From: Meira nashicola
Lineage: Eukaryota > Basidiomycota > Exobasidiomycetes > Exobasidiales > Brachybasidiaceae
NCBI GenBank assembly: GCA_001600355.1
Contig: BCJU01000003.1
Coordinates: 2,112,519 to 2,176,518, forward strand
DNA: 64,000 bases
Direction: 5' to 3'
The first letter of the stretch is position 1. Each line of letters opens with the position of its first letter. This document shows positions 9,430-19,286 of the stretch, piece after piece. Position numbers and translations under genes: made by a program. The notes beneath the pieces were generated by a model that was not told where the DNA came from, did not search any database, and saw nothing but the letters and a program-made list of their open reading frames with translations.

Positions 9430-11070
9430 TTAGATCAAAACAGGACTATCAATTACACTGAAGCCAGCTGCAACACCTCCTTCGTTACTTTCACTTGCTT
9501 TTGTACGCAAAAGATGACCACCACTTTGCTCAAAAACGACCCTTGTTGATTGCTGTTCCGCTTCAAATAAGATTGATCCGAAAGCACCCAATTCAGAAAT
9601 GACATGAGGAGCTAAAGCAGCTTGAGGAACGTTTCCAGAAGAGCTATTAGCAGAATCATATCGAACGAGATAATTTCCGACATTCGTTGGTGGTTCGATC
9701 ATCTTCATCAAAATATAAGCCTCCCTTCTTTTAATATTTCTATTGCTTCCGTCACTTCCTAGTATTTTTCCTTGATTGATATCTTGCTTCTCTAATTCCT
9801 TTAAAGCTGTCGTAATATCTTCTCTATATATATTATTACCACCTCCTTCCCTCTGCGGCTTTAAAACGTAATCTTTTGCGGTCTTTGGATCAGATGCAAT
9901 CCTAATACCTTCTCCTCCATCTTCTTCGCCCATACTGTACATCGGCATAAAGCTTGCCCTTAACTTTTGCACTTCTTCATCAGTCCATATTCTACCTTTC
10001 TTTGAATCTTTAACAAAATGTTCCACAACTCCAGCGTTTGAGAGTACTTGTTGAACTTTTTTTGCACCGGCTAATTGAAGTGCAACTGTTGGGCATTTGA
10101 TAGCTAAACTGCGCTCTAATGTCAATCTGACATCCCATTCCGTTTCAGTGGGGTAATCTCCAGGTCCATAACCTGCTCTGAAGTAAACGACAGCTACTTC
10201 CTCGCTTTTTCCAAAATTAGCATTGTCAAGGAATAAACGTTTTTCGTCACCTTGAAGTTTTGCACTCTTGGCTAATTGTGCCAAAGATGCACGTCTGACG
10301 ATAATTCCATGTTGTTCTAATAATTGATATTCGATTAATCGTTGATCGAATGCATTTCGTTCTCCATCTTGAACGACGAAAAGGATAATCGCATCTTTAG
10401 CCTTTGTACGTTCAATGTAAGCCCGATGACCGGCTGCTAAACCTCCGGCTAATGTTTCTAAAGCTCGATTGATTGGCAATTTGTCGATTGTTAATTTTGG
10501 CGAGATACCAAAGAATCCTCCTGTAGAACGAGCAAGATATCTGTGTAATTCGCTCACGCGCGAACAAAGTGGCCCGAACGAACTTGAGATAGTGTTTAGC
10601 TCAACTTGTTTGATAGTGAATGAATTGGAATTATTTTGTTCTTGATGTAATAAATAATCTGAACGAAAAAGTCCTAAATGTAAAGATTGTTGAATTCCTT
10701 CTTGTTCAACTTTGTTCCATAATTGCCATAATTTTGCTTGAAATTCATCTACTAAAACAACATTTCCTCCGATAATCTTTCGTAAAAAATCTTTATCTAC
10801 TGTAATACGAGCGTAAAGGTCATTGTATAAAGGTTGAAGTGATTGACTTTGTTCGAATAAATGCGCCGGAAAAGGTGAAGGAAGAAGGCTGATCGGAGCA
10901 TGAATAGTCGTATCTTGTGGTGGTTTTACCTCTTTTGATAATGGTAGAGGTCTATAAGTGATCGAATGAGATAATGCATAATCGATCGCTTGTGCGGTTA
11001 AAGAAGTGATTTGATCACCTTGTAATTTCGGAGGCCAATTTGGTATTTCGGAATTAGACTGTTCTACCAT
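9430..11070 (-). CDS. GSH2: Glutathione synthetase
   Basis: 546 residues, matching the eukaryotic glutathione synthetase family, which adds glycine to gamma-glutamylcysteine with ATP hydrolysis in the second step of glutathione synthesis. Visible family hallmarks include LGLFRSDYLLH and KQVELNTISSSFG near the N-terminal third, YFRAGYGPGDYP in the middle, and the glycine-rich ATP-grasp loop KPQREGGGNNIYRED near residue 405. The C-terminal SGGHLLRTKASESNEGGVAAG is the substrate and lid region. Start ATG at 11070; intronless. Its 3' end is convergent with the PNRC-motif gene, 213 bp apart. Cytosolic by the absence of a presequence. Confidence 0.95.
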   Translation of the reverse strand: MVEQSNSEIPNWPPKLQGDQITSLTAQAIDYALSHSITYRPLPLSKEVKPPQDTTIHAPISLLPSPFPAHLFEQSQSLQPLYNDLYARITVDKDFLRKIIGGNVVLVDEFQAKLWQLWNKVEQEGIQQSLHLGLFRSDYLLHQEQNNSNSFTIKQVELNTISSSFGPLCSRVSELHRYLARSTGGFFGISPKLTIDKLPINRALETLAGGLAAGHRAYIERTKAKDAIILFVVQDGERNAFDQRLIEYQLLEQHGIIVRRASLAQLAKSAKLQGDEKRLFLDNANFGKSEEVAVVYFRAGYGPGDYPTETEWDVRLTLERSLAIKCPTVALQLAGAKKVQQVLSNAGVVEHFVKDSKKGRIWTDEEVQKLRASFMPMYSMGEEDGGEGIRIASDPKTAKDYVLKPQREGGGNNIYREDITTALKELEKQDINQGKILGSDGSNRNIKRREAYILMKMIEPPTNVGNYLVRYDSANSSSGNVPQAALAPHVISELGAFGSILFEAEQQSTRVVFEQSGGHLLRTKASESNEGGVAAGFSVIDSPVLI

Positions 11071-11373
11071 TGTATCTCTTTTTATGATGATGGTTTTGTG
11101 TAAAGATGCAGAACCGGCGCAAGCGCACAGACCAAAATATGACGCTCGGAAGTAAGAAGAAATGATGTTAAACCTCGGGCTAGCTTAAAGTCGTAAAGCA
11201 AGAAAGACGTCGAAAGAGGAGCGGCCCTGCATCTGGCGCGGCGTTTGGCGCGATTAGTTACATCGTGTTGTTTATAACTTACGCCAAGTATCGGATTATC
11301 TTCAGAACTTTATTTACCAAGGAATTTCAACAATTGTTTCATGGATTTATATGAAATGTATTAGTCAAAGGTA

Positions 11374-11960
11374 CCGTTTTAATCTTAAAGTACGATTTAG
11401 CAAGGCTGAATAAGATGCGTTTGCTCTTTTGGGGTAAGAGTAAAAGAAAGAAAAAGTGACTCTACTAATTTGTATAAAAACTCTTGTAGCTTATGTTTTT
11501 CACACATTATACCTTGACCACCATCAAGCACATTTGAATAAGTTATTCGAAATAAAAAAGCAAACTATTAATCAAGATGGGTATTCAAAGTTTCATTCTC
11601 ACTTTAATTTTGCTTATTATTTCGATCCAATTCTTCGTCAATGCTGTACCTATTCCATGTAGCAAGACCAAAAAATGTGTACCATGTGACCCAAGTAATT
11701 GCCGTAAATGAATATTGAAAAAAGAAAACAATATTCTAATCGCAAAAAAAGGTAAGAAAATTCTCACGAAAAATGATCGATCTTTCAATCTAACAATTCT
11801 TTCGATATGATAGACTGATATAAGGTATTTGTTATATCATATATATATGCGAGCAAGTAAACCTTCTAATTTAGCGATACTTTGCTTTTATAGCCTAATA
11901 AAGGTTTACCTTCGATAAGTTATCATACCGTATCTCATTTCACGCTGAATCATTATCAAT
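11374..11960 (+). repeat. Tandem segmental duplication, copy 1
   Basis: This segment and 12082-12606 align over most of their length in the same orientation. Shared blocks include ccgttttaat, gcaaggctgaata, accatcaagcaca, atcaagatgggtatt, tttcaatctaacaattcttt and ttaccttcgataagt. Copy 1 holds the intact 44-residue peptide gene. Similarity is not confined to the coding part, so this is a DNA-level duplication. Weaker resemblance may extend some 60 bp further upstream. Confidence 0.8.
11577..11711 (+). CDS. Small secreted cysteine peptide (44 residues)
   Basis: A single-exon ORF of 44 codons. Residues 1-23 form a clean signal peptide (hydrophobic core FILTLILLIISIQFF, cleavage region VNA). The mature part is about 21 residues with four cysteines at 28, 34, 37 and 42 and several Lys, in the pattern C-x5-C-x2-C-x4-C. 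Family unknown; an exported peptide or small effector is the simplest reading. Support for it being a real gene comes from the duplicated copy at 12262, where the signal peptide is recognisably the same while the mature part has decayed. It lies between glutathione synthetase and the pirin fusion. Confidence 0.6.
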   Translation: MGIQSFILTLILLIISIQFFVNAVPIPCSKTKKCVPCDPSNCRK

Positions 11961-12081
11961 ATGTCACATCCTGTTCATCTTGGTATATATTTTACGCCAA
12001 TAGTATCAGAATGACTGTAGAGCTTAATTAGCAAAGAAATTCCGACTCAAAGCCACAACAACAAGCCTTCGATGGACGGAT

Positions 12082-12606
12082 CCGTTTTAATTTCAAAATA
12101 GGATTTCGCAAGGCTGAATATTTTAGGGTAAGAGGAAAGATGAAAAAGAAAAGTGATTGAAATTTGTCCCTTGTAGAATTACGTCTTTCACATCATACCT
12201 TAACAACCATCAAGCACAATTATTCAAAATATTCAAAGTAGTTTCTTTATTTTTTATCAAGATGGGTATTAAAAGTTTGATTTTCACTTTAATGTTGCTT
12301 ATCATTTCGATGTAATTCTTCATTAAAGCTTCACCTATTAAAAAAATTAAGTGGGACCCAAATACCTGCTGTTTCTGAATATTGTTGAAAAAGATGAAGG
12401 TAAGCAATTCTCACGAAAAAACAATTGATCATTCAATCTAACAATTCTTTCCATACGACACACACAGGTGTAAGGTATTTGCTACATCGTATTTTCAAGC
12501 AAGCAAACCTTCTTGTTCGGCGATACAATGCTTTTATGGCTTAATAAAGAATTACCTTCGATAAGTCATTGTTCCGTATCTCACTTCACTTTGAATCACA
12601 ATCAAT
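12082..12606 (+). repeat. Tandem segmental duplication, copy 2
   Basis: Diverged second copy of 11374-11960, separated by about 120 bp. It has small deletions relative to copy 1, including between the TATA-proximal block and the ATG and in the 3' flank, and carries the disrupted peptide gene. Confidence 0.8.
12262..12378 (+). pseudogene. Decayed copy of the 44-residue secreted peptide gene
   Basis: Aligned with the 11577 gene, the first 17 codons are preserved with mostly conservative changes (MGIKSFIFTLMLLIIS). An in-frame TAA then falls at 12313-12315, at the position of a CAA codon in the intact copy. The frame beyond continues to a TGA at 12376-12378 that lines up with the intact stop region, but three of the four cysteine positions are lost. 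No plausible intron bypasses the stop. It is a pseudogene, or at most a gene for a truncated signal-like peptide. Confidence 0.7.
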
Positions 12607-12907
12607 CTTACCTCAACTCTATCCCAAGAGCCCTTTTTTTTTGAGAGTCTGAAGTCAAAGGTGGAACATCTGTTAATGGCAGCTGTCTGAGCTTTAAACA
12701 CGCACGCGTTCAGTTTAGCCTGAAATTCAAATATGTAGAACAACACTTACCGTGGATAAACCGCATTTAAGAGTTAGTGTGCATAACCTATTCTTACCTC
12801 CGAACTAACGTGGATATTTAAGATTTCTCTAGGGTAGGAAAAGATGACTATATAAAGTGGAGTTATACATTGCATACACCTTTCTTTTCTACCACTTTCA
12901 CCCAATC

Positions 12908-14759
12908 ATGACAACTCAAAATTCTACAATTTCAACGGCAAGGAGATGGTGGCATCGTGGTTCAGCAGATCATGGCTGGTTAAAGACCTTTCATACGTTC
13001 TCATTCGCATCATATTATAATCCTCAATGGATGACTTTTGGTTGTTTAAGGGTTGTAAATGAAGATAGAGTTGCAGCAAAGACTGGATTTCCAACTCATC
13101 CTCATAATAATGCAGAAATATTTTCATACATTATTAATGGTAAATTAACACATAAAGATAGTATGGGAAATGTAGAAACATTACAAAGAGGAGAAGTTCA
13201 ATTTACAAGTGCAGGAAGTGGAATTAGACATAGCGAATATAATGATCATCCAAAAGATGAATGTCATTTCTTACAAATATGGTATACACCTCGTCAACGT
13301 AACCTTACGCCAAAGTATTATACTTTACCACAAGTGAAAGATGAAGAAAAGACGAATAAGTTAATGACACTCATTCGTGACGTGGATACTTTTACACAGG
13401 AGGAGCGCGAAAAGATTGGTTTGTTACCTGTTGGACGTGCTATTCCTGCACATTGTAGCTTAACAACAAGAACTTCAATCTTGACTCCCGGTAATACGGT
13501 CAAGCATATATTAGGTCACGAATCCAAACAAAGTGCAGGTGAACGATGGTCTTTTATTCATTTAGCAATGACGAGCGGATACAAAGATCCAGAAGTGTTG
13601 AAAAAACAAGTTCAAAAAGATATTGCGGGTTATTCACAACATAAAGAACGATTACAACATGCTGCTCGATATTGCAAATCAGTCTATGATGTTGAGCCAA
13701 ATGTGATAAATGAAGGCAAAGCAAAGAAATTGAAAGCTACAGATGCAGAAAAGGCTCGAGTTACGCTGACGTATGCACAAAGTCGAGATGGAAAGATTGC
13801 AGGAGAAAATAAAAAGATGTTGGCATTGAGCAATGCAGAAAGTATGACTATGACACATTCGTTGCGTATCCTACATGATGGAATCTTGGTTGGAGTCAAT
13901 ACATTGATTAACGACAATCCACAATTGAACGCTCGATTACTCAACCCTTTGATTGATGGAAAAGATGTTCCATTAGATGCTCTTCCTCGCCCTATCGTCA
14001 TCGATAGTAAGCTAAGAACACCTTTGGATTGTAAGCTGCTCAACAATGCAAGGCAAGGAACCGGCAAAAGGCCACTAATAATCACCTCATCAAATGCCGA
14101 AGAAGCAAAAGTTAAAGCTCTACATGAAGCTGGAGCTGAGGTGATCAAGGTGACAACAGATTCAAATGGTCATCTATCTTGGCCAGATTTGCTTACCACT
14201 CTTCGTCAAGAACATCAAATCGAGAGTGTTATGGTCGAAGGTGGAGCAACTGTAATTGAAAGTTTACTTTCTGCTCATGCAAAACAACCTCTGATTAATG
14301 AATTGATCGTCACTGTTGCACCCAATAATGTTGGAGAGAAGGGTTTATCCTACAAAGCACCAAAATGGGTTACCGATCAAACATTACCAAAAGATAACAA
14401 TAAAAATTCACTAGCCAATACGAACAGTTTAGCACCTCTGCAATCGGAACCACAAATCTTTCAATCAGACGTAATCTTGACTTGGTCTCAAGGTATGAAA
14501 GAAAAGAATGAAGCTCAAATTCGAGTAGGAGATCAATTGTTAAGCGAAGGTGATGGCGTATTTTTAAGAGGTGGACAAGTAGGCGAAGAGATCGAAATTA
14601 CCAATGTAGGTGGTCGTAACGCAGAATTGTGAGTATAAATCTCTGGACAGTTTCAAAGGATGAGTAAGCATAACTAACATTAACTTCTTTTTTTCTTTTC
14701 TGCATCCTCATTTCAGCCTCCTATTTGATATTGAACCAGAGGAAGGTGACGATTATTAA
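12908..14759 (+). CDS. Pirin with an embedded RIB7-type riboflavin reductase
   Basis: Model: 12908-14628 and 14717-14759, 88-nt intron, 587 residues. Residues ~10-130 are the pirin N-terminal cupin with metal ligands His64, His66, His108 and Glu110. Residues ~178-222 begin the second pirin cupin (IPAHCSLTTRT, RWSFIHLAMTSG). Residues ~284-528 are a complete RIB7/RibD-C reductase: VTLTYAQSRDGKIAG, THSLRILHDGILVGVNTLI, DNPQLNARL, SVMVEGGATVIESLL and the C-terminal DVILTWS. After 534 the pirin cupin resumes (VGDQLLSEGDGVFLRGG) and ends in AEFLLFDI across the intron. RIB7 reduces the ribosylamino-pyrimidinone phosphate in riboflavin synthesis; pirin is an iron-binding nuclear or redox-related cupin. 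The upstream in-frame GTG at 12857 is not used; the ATG at 12908 follows a TATA box at about 12850. No Met or stop separates the parts. Confidence 0.85.
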
Positions 14760-14790
14760 AACTCTATTGTATTCTAGTGTGTTCTATAGA

Positions 14791-15750
14791 TCATTTTGCT
14801 TCGTTAAGACAACCGAGGCTCTCCATGATGTATGTCGGATAAATGTTCTCCTTCTTGATATCTTCTTCGGTTGAGATACCAGTCAAAACGAGTAAGCTAT
14901 CAATGTTTCCGTTATTAGCAAAAGCGATATCCGTGTTCAAACGATCTCCAACAAAGATTGTTCGCTTTTCGTCTATATGATAATGTTCTTTGATTGTATC
15001 TAACATTGGTTGATTTGGCTTTCCAACTATGATCGGTTTCCTTCCAGATGAGAACAAGAGTGGAGCTGAAAGAGAACCTGCTCCGGGCCATGGACCTCCA
15101 CCGGCAGGAAAAGTTGAATCGTCATTAGTTAAGATGAAGTGACAACCTCCTCCTCTTTCTCCTTCTACAACAGGTCCTTCTGCTCCTTTTCTAGTGATAT
15201 GCTTGAATGCTTTGCATAATTTTGTATAATTCAAATGCATATCGAATCCACACATAACTGCACCAACGCTAGGATCGATTGCTTGTTCATTTCGTAATGA
15301 TGAAAAGTCATTAGGTGGTAAGAATTGATTATCTTCCGGATTCGTTCCTCCACAATGCAGAATTCCTGCTTCATCTAATTCTTCTTCAATTCCATGCATA
15401 CCAATAACGTAAACTTTACGATCTTTTGGAAATTTTAAAACATCTCTCAAATAAATTGAAGCTGCAAATGAACTTGAAACAATATCTTCTTCTTTTGCTT
15501 CATATCCTAATTGATCAAATTTTTTCTTTATTGCTTTTCTACTTTTACTTGCATTATTCGTTACAAAAATAACACGTTTACCTGATTTTCTTAATCGATT
15601 AATCACTTCTTTTGAACCTTCAATCAAATCATCTCCTGACCATAAAACTCCATCGCAATCGAATAACCAAGTATCATATCCATCCAAAATTTTACCATAT
15701 TCTTCTGGAGTAGAAAGACTTTTAGGAGTCTTTTGTTCTGTTGAAGACAT
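14791..15750 (-). CDS. PHO13: HAD-family 4-nitrophenylphosphatase / phosphoglycolate phosphatase
   Basis: 319 residues from the ATG at 15750, the usual size of the PHO13/PGP family. HAD motif I is LFDCDGVLW with nucleophile Asp31 and acid Asp33; motif II is VTNNASKS around residue 62; the motif III Lys243 lies in GKPNQPML and motif IV in GDRLNTDI (Asp268, Asp273). A C2-type cap lies between motifs II and III, containing CGFDMHLNY and CHFILTNDD. The family dephosphorylates toxic side products of central metabolism such as 2-phosphoglycolate and 2-phospho-L-lactate. A longer reading starting further upstream lacks similarity and is set aside. It converges on the pirin fusion, 31 bp from its stop. 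Confidence 0.9.
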   Translation of the reverse strand: MSSTEQKTPKSLSTPEEYGKILDGYDTWLFDCDGVLWSGDDLIEGSKEVINRLRKSGKRVIFVTNNASKSRKAIKKKFDQLGYEAKEEDIVSSSFAASIYLRDVLKFPKDRKVYVIGMHGIEEELDEAGILHCGGTNPEDNQFLPPNDFSSLRNEQAIDPSVGAVMCGFDMHLNYTKLCKAFKHITRKGAEGPVVEGERGGGCHFILTNDDSTFPAGGGPWPGAGSLSAPLLFSSGRKPIIVGKPNQPMLDTIKEHYHIDEKRTIFVGDRLNTDIAFANNGNIDSLLVLTGISTEEDIKKENIYPTYIMESLGCLNEAK

Positions 15751-16091
15751 TGTTGTAGAGGTATGTGGAAGTGAAAAGCTTACTTTCGAGAAGATGACTC
15801 TAAGCTGTACCCTCCCCAAAAAATAAACGCATAACGCACAGACACACACGCCTTCCTAGTTGAACAAACTTTAGCTTGTTGGGTGATAGAAAGTAGGGAA
15901 AATTGTAGTCGATTTGTCTTCTTTTTCTGTGCATATAAGGGGACGCGAATTAGGGTGGGCCACGGCACCTGCTCAGTCATTAGATTCCTTCCTCCTCTGC
16001 CTAAAATTGAAGGAAAGGTTACGATGGCGGTCAGTATTCAGTAAAAAAAAATAACAATTTTTTCTTTATTATAACTTCCATCATCATCACC

Positions 16092-17207
16092 ATGTCTCTT
16101 TCTCCACCTTTTGAAGGGCATTTCACAAGTAAATTCGCTGCTTTCGAATATGCTCAAGCACACGCGAAAGCTAATGGATATGCAATTGTTATTAGGAGTT
16201 CAAGTAAGAAAGCATTTGAACAATTGGACTTAGTATGTAATCGTGCAGGAGTTTATAACTCAAAAGGAACTGGAAAACGAAAAGTTTCAAGTAAAAGATG
16301 CGGTTGTTTGTTTAAGCTAAGCGTTATACCTGAGCGTGGTAATGGTCTTTGGCATTTAAAAGTTAGACAAGGATTACATAATGGACATGAAGCTACAGCA
16401 CCAAATGCACATCCTGTACACCGTAAATTAACACAAGAAGATAAAAATTTCATTGCAGAACAACGTAGGCATAATAGATCTACTTTGAATATACTGAAAC
16501 TACTAAATGCAAGGAAAGGGCTACCTGTCGGAGAGCATTTGGTATACAAGGATGTAGATAACGTGATACAACAAATGAAAAGGCGGAGAGAAGAAGATAC
16601 TACAGTAAGAGAAGAGGAGGATATTTCGAGAGAAGATCAAACAACAATACAAGATAATCTTCCACAAGACAATCTTTCACAAGGTACTATACCACAAGGT
16701 ACTATACCACACGGCCCTATACCACACGGTCCTATACCACACGGTCCTATACCACAAGGTACTATACCACACGGTCCTATACCACAAGGTCCTATACCAC
16801 AAAATATACCACAAGGTATTATACCGTTTGAAGATGCTATGCCGATGGAGGATCACATGTCGATAGAAAGTTATTTACCGAGAGCAGAAACTTCACAATC
16901 TACTATTCTGAGAGAAGAAGATAGAGTGCCTATGGATACTCTATTTCGCTTTGTTCAAGATAATAGATGGGAGTATAGGATTCAGACAGACGATAACAAC
17001 GTCATTACCGCTCTGATTTGTTTAAATGGTCAATCTGCTAATAGTTCTAATTCGCTTAGGATTCTTCCATCTGGACGGATAGCTATTCAAGCCGAGCAAG
17101 ATAGACCTGTTCCGAGGCCAGAAATACGTCGTCCACCAACTTGTTCAGTATGTAATAATTCAGGTCATCGACGAAATACTCCTGCATGTCCTCAGTTTAA
17201 TCGATGA
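16092..17207 (+). CDS. Orphan FAR1/MULE-like DNA-binding protein with zinc knuckle
   Basis: 371 residues, intronless. Residues ~10-100 match the FAR1/WRKY-GCM1-type zinc domain found at the start of Mutator-like (MULE) transposases: FTSKFAAFEYAQAHAKANGY, then a Cys in LVCNRAG, KRCGCLFKL and the paired histidines of WHLKV...LHNGHEA. A basic helical part follows (~105-165). Residues ~196-245 are a pentapeptide repeat (QGTIP/HGPIP) encoded by a minisatellite. The C-terminus is a zinc-knuckle-like CSVCNNSGHRRNTPACP with Cys351, Cys354, His359 and Cys366; the last spacing (six) is longer than the standard four. No DDE transposase core or terminal repeats are seen, so it is either a domesticated transposase-derived regulator or a truncated element. 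DNA binding is inferred from the domain. Confidence 0.65.
   Translation: MSLSPPFEGHFTSKFAAFEYAQAHAKANGYAIVIRSSSKKAFEQLDLVCNRAGVYNSKGTGKRKVSSKRCGCLFKLSVIPERGNGLWHLKVRQGLHNGHEATAPNAHPVHRKLTQEDKNFIAEQRRHNRSTLNILKLLNARKGLPVGEHLVYKDVDNVIQQMKRRREEDTTVREEEDISREDQTTIQDNLPQDNLSQGTIPQGTIPHGPIPHGPIPHGPIPQGTIPHGPIPQGPIPQNIPQGIIPFEDAMPMEDHMSIESYLPRAETSQSTILREEDRVPMDTLFRFVQDNRWEYRIQTDDNNVITALICLNGQSANSSNSLRILPSGRIAIQAEQDRPVPRPEIRRPPTCSVCNNSGHRRNTPACPQFNR
16677..16823 (+). repeat. 15-bp coding minisatellite (about 10 units)
   Basis: Units of type ccacaaggtactata and ccacacggtcctata run head to tail in frame from 16677, eight of them full 15-bp units, followed by a 12-bp unit at 16797-16808 and a last 15-bp unit to 16823. 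Two unit types alternate irregularly, which suggests recent slippage or unequal exchange. Each encodes five residues, QG or HG then T/P-I-P. Confidence 0.92.
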
Positions 17208-17459
17208 AATGTATATAAAAATCAAGATTGTAATACGATAAATTATTGTATCATTGTTATCATTGTCGAGCGAAATATAGCCCAGTGAAAATTAGAAGAA
17301 ATGAATCTTCCCACCCGCACCCCCTAGGCGAATAAAATTCAATACAAATGCTACAAAAATTGTATTCAGTGAACGTGTATGCTATATGCGCTAAATATGT
17401 TCATGTAGGACTATGCTTTATAATACAACCCATTCTTCTTCCTCCTAATACCATCAAGA

Positions 17460-18155
17460 ATGTCATCACCTATCAAGACAAAGTCGCCCTACCCTCTCAG
17501 TTCAGCAGGTGGAAGTCATGGAATTCCAAGTCCATCCGTTTTTGCAAATATGGCTGCGGCTGTAGGTCAACATAATCCTATTGATGAGAATGCAAGTAAT
17601 GCAGCAGCGATTCAAATTGCAAGTACTTCATCAGCTAATCAAAATACAGGATCTAAGCAAGCTGTTGATCTTGCAGTTGCAAGTTTAGGAAGTACATCAC
17701 CTTATGCTGCTTTGTTGTATAATGTTGAACATTTTGCAAATTCTCAATTGAGCAAATTAGAGGAATTGAATGAAACATTTTTCAATCTTTACGAAAATGT
17801 GATCATTGATGATAGCATATCGATGAATGAAGTTGTACAGGCACATACAAAATTGATGGAAATGATTGATCAATTATTATTAACCGCCACACAAGCTGGT
17901 TTCTCCGGTCTTGCATGTCCATCTCTTGTTTCTGAAACAGAGACGGCAACCATACCAAAAGTGGAAGATACCCAAATGTCAGACTTGCAAGAGAATGATC
18001 AAGTCAAATCGGGAGATGCTCTTGATGGGGGATCTATACCACAAGACATAATGAATGTTCGCTTCGCTGCACAGTCTAAAGATTCATACGAGCGACGAGA
18101 GCGAGTACGGGAAAGCGCATCAATGATCACTAATATACTGGCTCATACCGAATAG
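17460..18155 (+). CDS. Unidentified acidic protein
   Basis: 231 residues from the ATG at 17460; I do not recognise the family. The N-terminal ~75 residues are Ser/Ala/Asn-rich and probably disordered. Residues ~78-150 look helical (YAALLYNVEHFANSQLSKLE, then a stretch ending in LMEMIDQLLLTATQAG), a size and pattern like a small coiled-coil subunit of a larger complex. The following ~45 residues are acidic, and the C-terminus has a charged helix (SKDSYERRERVRESASMI). No signal peptide or membrane segment. A Mediator- or kinetochore-type small subunit crossed my mind, but nothing in the sequence settles it. It sits between the FAR1-like gene and convergent TMA22, 110 bp from the latter. Confidence 0.6.
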   Translation: MSSPIKTKSPYPLSSAGGSHGIPSPSVFANMAAAVGQHNPIDENASNAAAIQIASTSSANQNTGSKQAVDLAVASLGSTSPYAALLYNVEHFANSQLSKLEELNETFFNLYENVIIDDSISMNEVVQAHTKLMEMIDQLLLTATQAGFSGLACPSLVSETETATIPKVEDTQMSDLQENDQVKSGDALDGGSIPQDIMNVRFAAQSKDSYERRERVRESASMITNILAHTE

Positions 18156-18265
18156 CCGACGAGCACGCAGACAGATCACAGAAGAGAGCCATTCAAAAGC
18201 ATTGTATCAAAAGTGTAAAGTATGTAAAGTATACAAAATGAAATTGCAAAATAATAAAAAGCGTA

Positions 18266-19040
18266 TCAATCGTTTCCAGCACCACCTTCTTCTCCTTCTT
18301 TAGCTGCTGGCTTTTTCTTCTTTTCTTCTTCGACAACAATATTCGATGCTGATACACCTCCAGCTTCTTCTTTTGGAAGGGTTTCAAATGGCTTTTGTCG
18401 ATTGATGATCATATCCCGTATATCTTCTGCAACATCACCTTGAATGATAATTTCATCTACATTAGGGTTTGCAGTTGATTTTGAAACACTTGCTCCGGTT
18501 GCTAATCTGGAAGATAATCCTTTAGCGACTGCTTTTAATGCAGGTAAAGGTGGACTGAATAAATGCAAGCCATACAAACTTGTTGTTGCTTTCTTTTTCG
18601 TTCTTGCCATTTTTGTTAAAACGATTCTGGAAGATTGTAGAGCTTTACGTTCTTTTTCTGCTTTTGCTTCCGCTTTCTTTTCTTTCTTTGCTGCATCTTT
18701 TTCTAAATCTTCTGCTTGTTTTGCCGTTAAGTTTGCCATCTTTTGTGTTAATGCTTCTTCGCTATATAACTTTGAAAAGAGAGTAGGATGTGCATCTGCT
18801 AACCATTGCTTGCATTTTGACGTTGAAGAAGCGAATTCGCAATACTCGGGTGGAAAAGCTGTAAGAGAGAAAAGAAGAAGGATCAAATCAATTTGATGTC
18901 GTACGACGAAGTTTTCCTAATATCATTTACTCACTACATACACCACAGTATACTACCTTTTTCGGTGCTGGTGCTGATGGTCCGGCTTCTTCTGATGCAC
19001 CTCCTTCAACAAGTGGTTCTGGATCTGCTTGAGGTGCCAT
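18266..19040 (-). CDS. TMA22: Translation machinery-associated protein 22 (DENR homologue; 2 exons)
   Basis: Model on the minus strand: 19040-18935 and 18858-18266, with a 76-nt intron (GTGAGT...TACAG), 232 residues. The splice restores the diagnostic N-terminus VVYCGVC joined to TFPPEYCEF. A charged Lys/Glu helix follows (~75-110), then the SUI1 domain at ~115-205 (SSRIVLTKMARTKKKATTSLYGLHLF, shown here in part, and NVDEIIIQGDVAEDIRDMI). DENR/TMA22 pairs with MCT1/TMA20 on the 40S subunit to recycle post-termination ribosomes and permit re-initiation. The cysteine pairs near residues 32-35 and 42-50 form the family's zinc site. Divergent from TRS85 with 246 bp between starts. Confidence 0.93.
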
Positions 19041-19286
19041 CTTGATTTAATCTTTTTGTGTTTATAATGGTGGGAAGATCGGAAGATTTTTATTGCAGCG
19101 TGCATTAACTTGAATGGAAACACGCGAAGAACGCTTGCTTTACATAAATAAGCGTCTGCCTATATTACTGGTAGTAACTTTTGAAAGGGAGCACAGATCA
19201 TGTTGGCTGCATTTCTCAAAAATTGGAAGTAAATATTCTCTTCCTTTATTGCCATATTCACGTTTCTTTTTTTTTGGTTTGAGGCA

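Noticed and set aside
12857..12907. N-terminal extension of the pirin fusion
   Set aside because: It begins at GTG, directly follows the TATA box and has no pirin similarity; the ATG at 12908 is the sensible start.
13684..14148. 154-codon antisense ORF inside the RIB7 part
   Set aside because: Shadow of a strongly conserved coding region on the plus strand.
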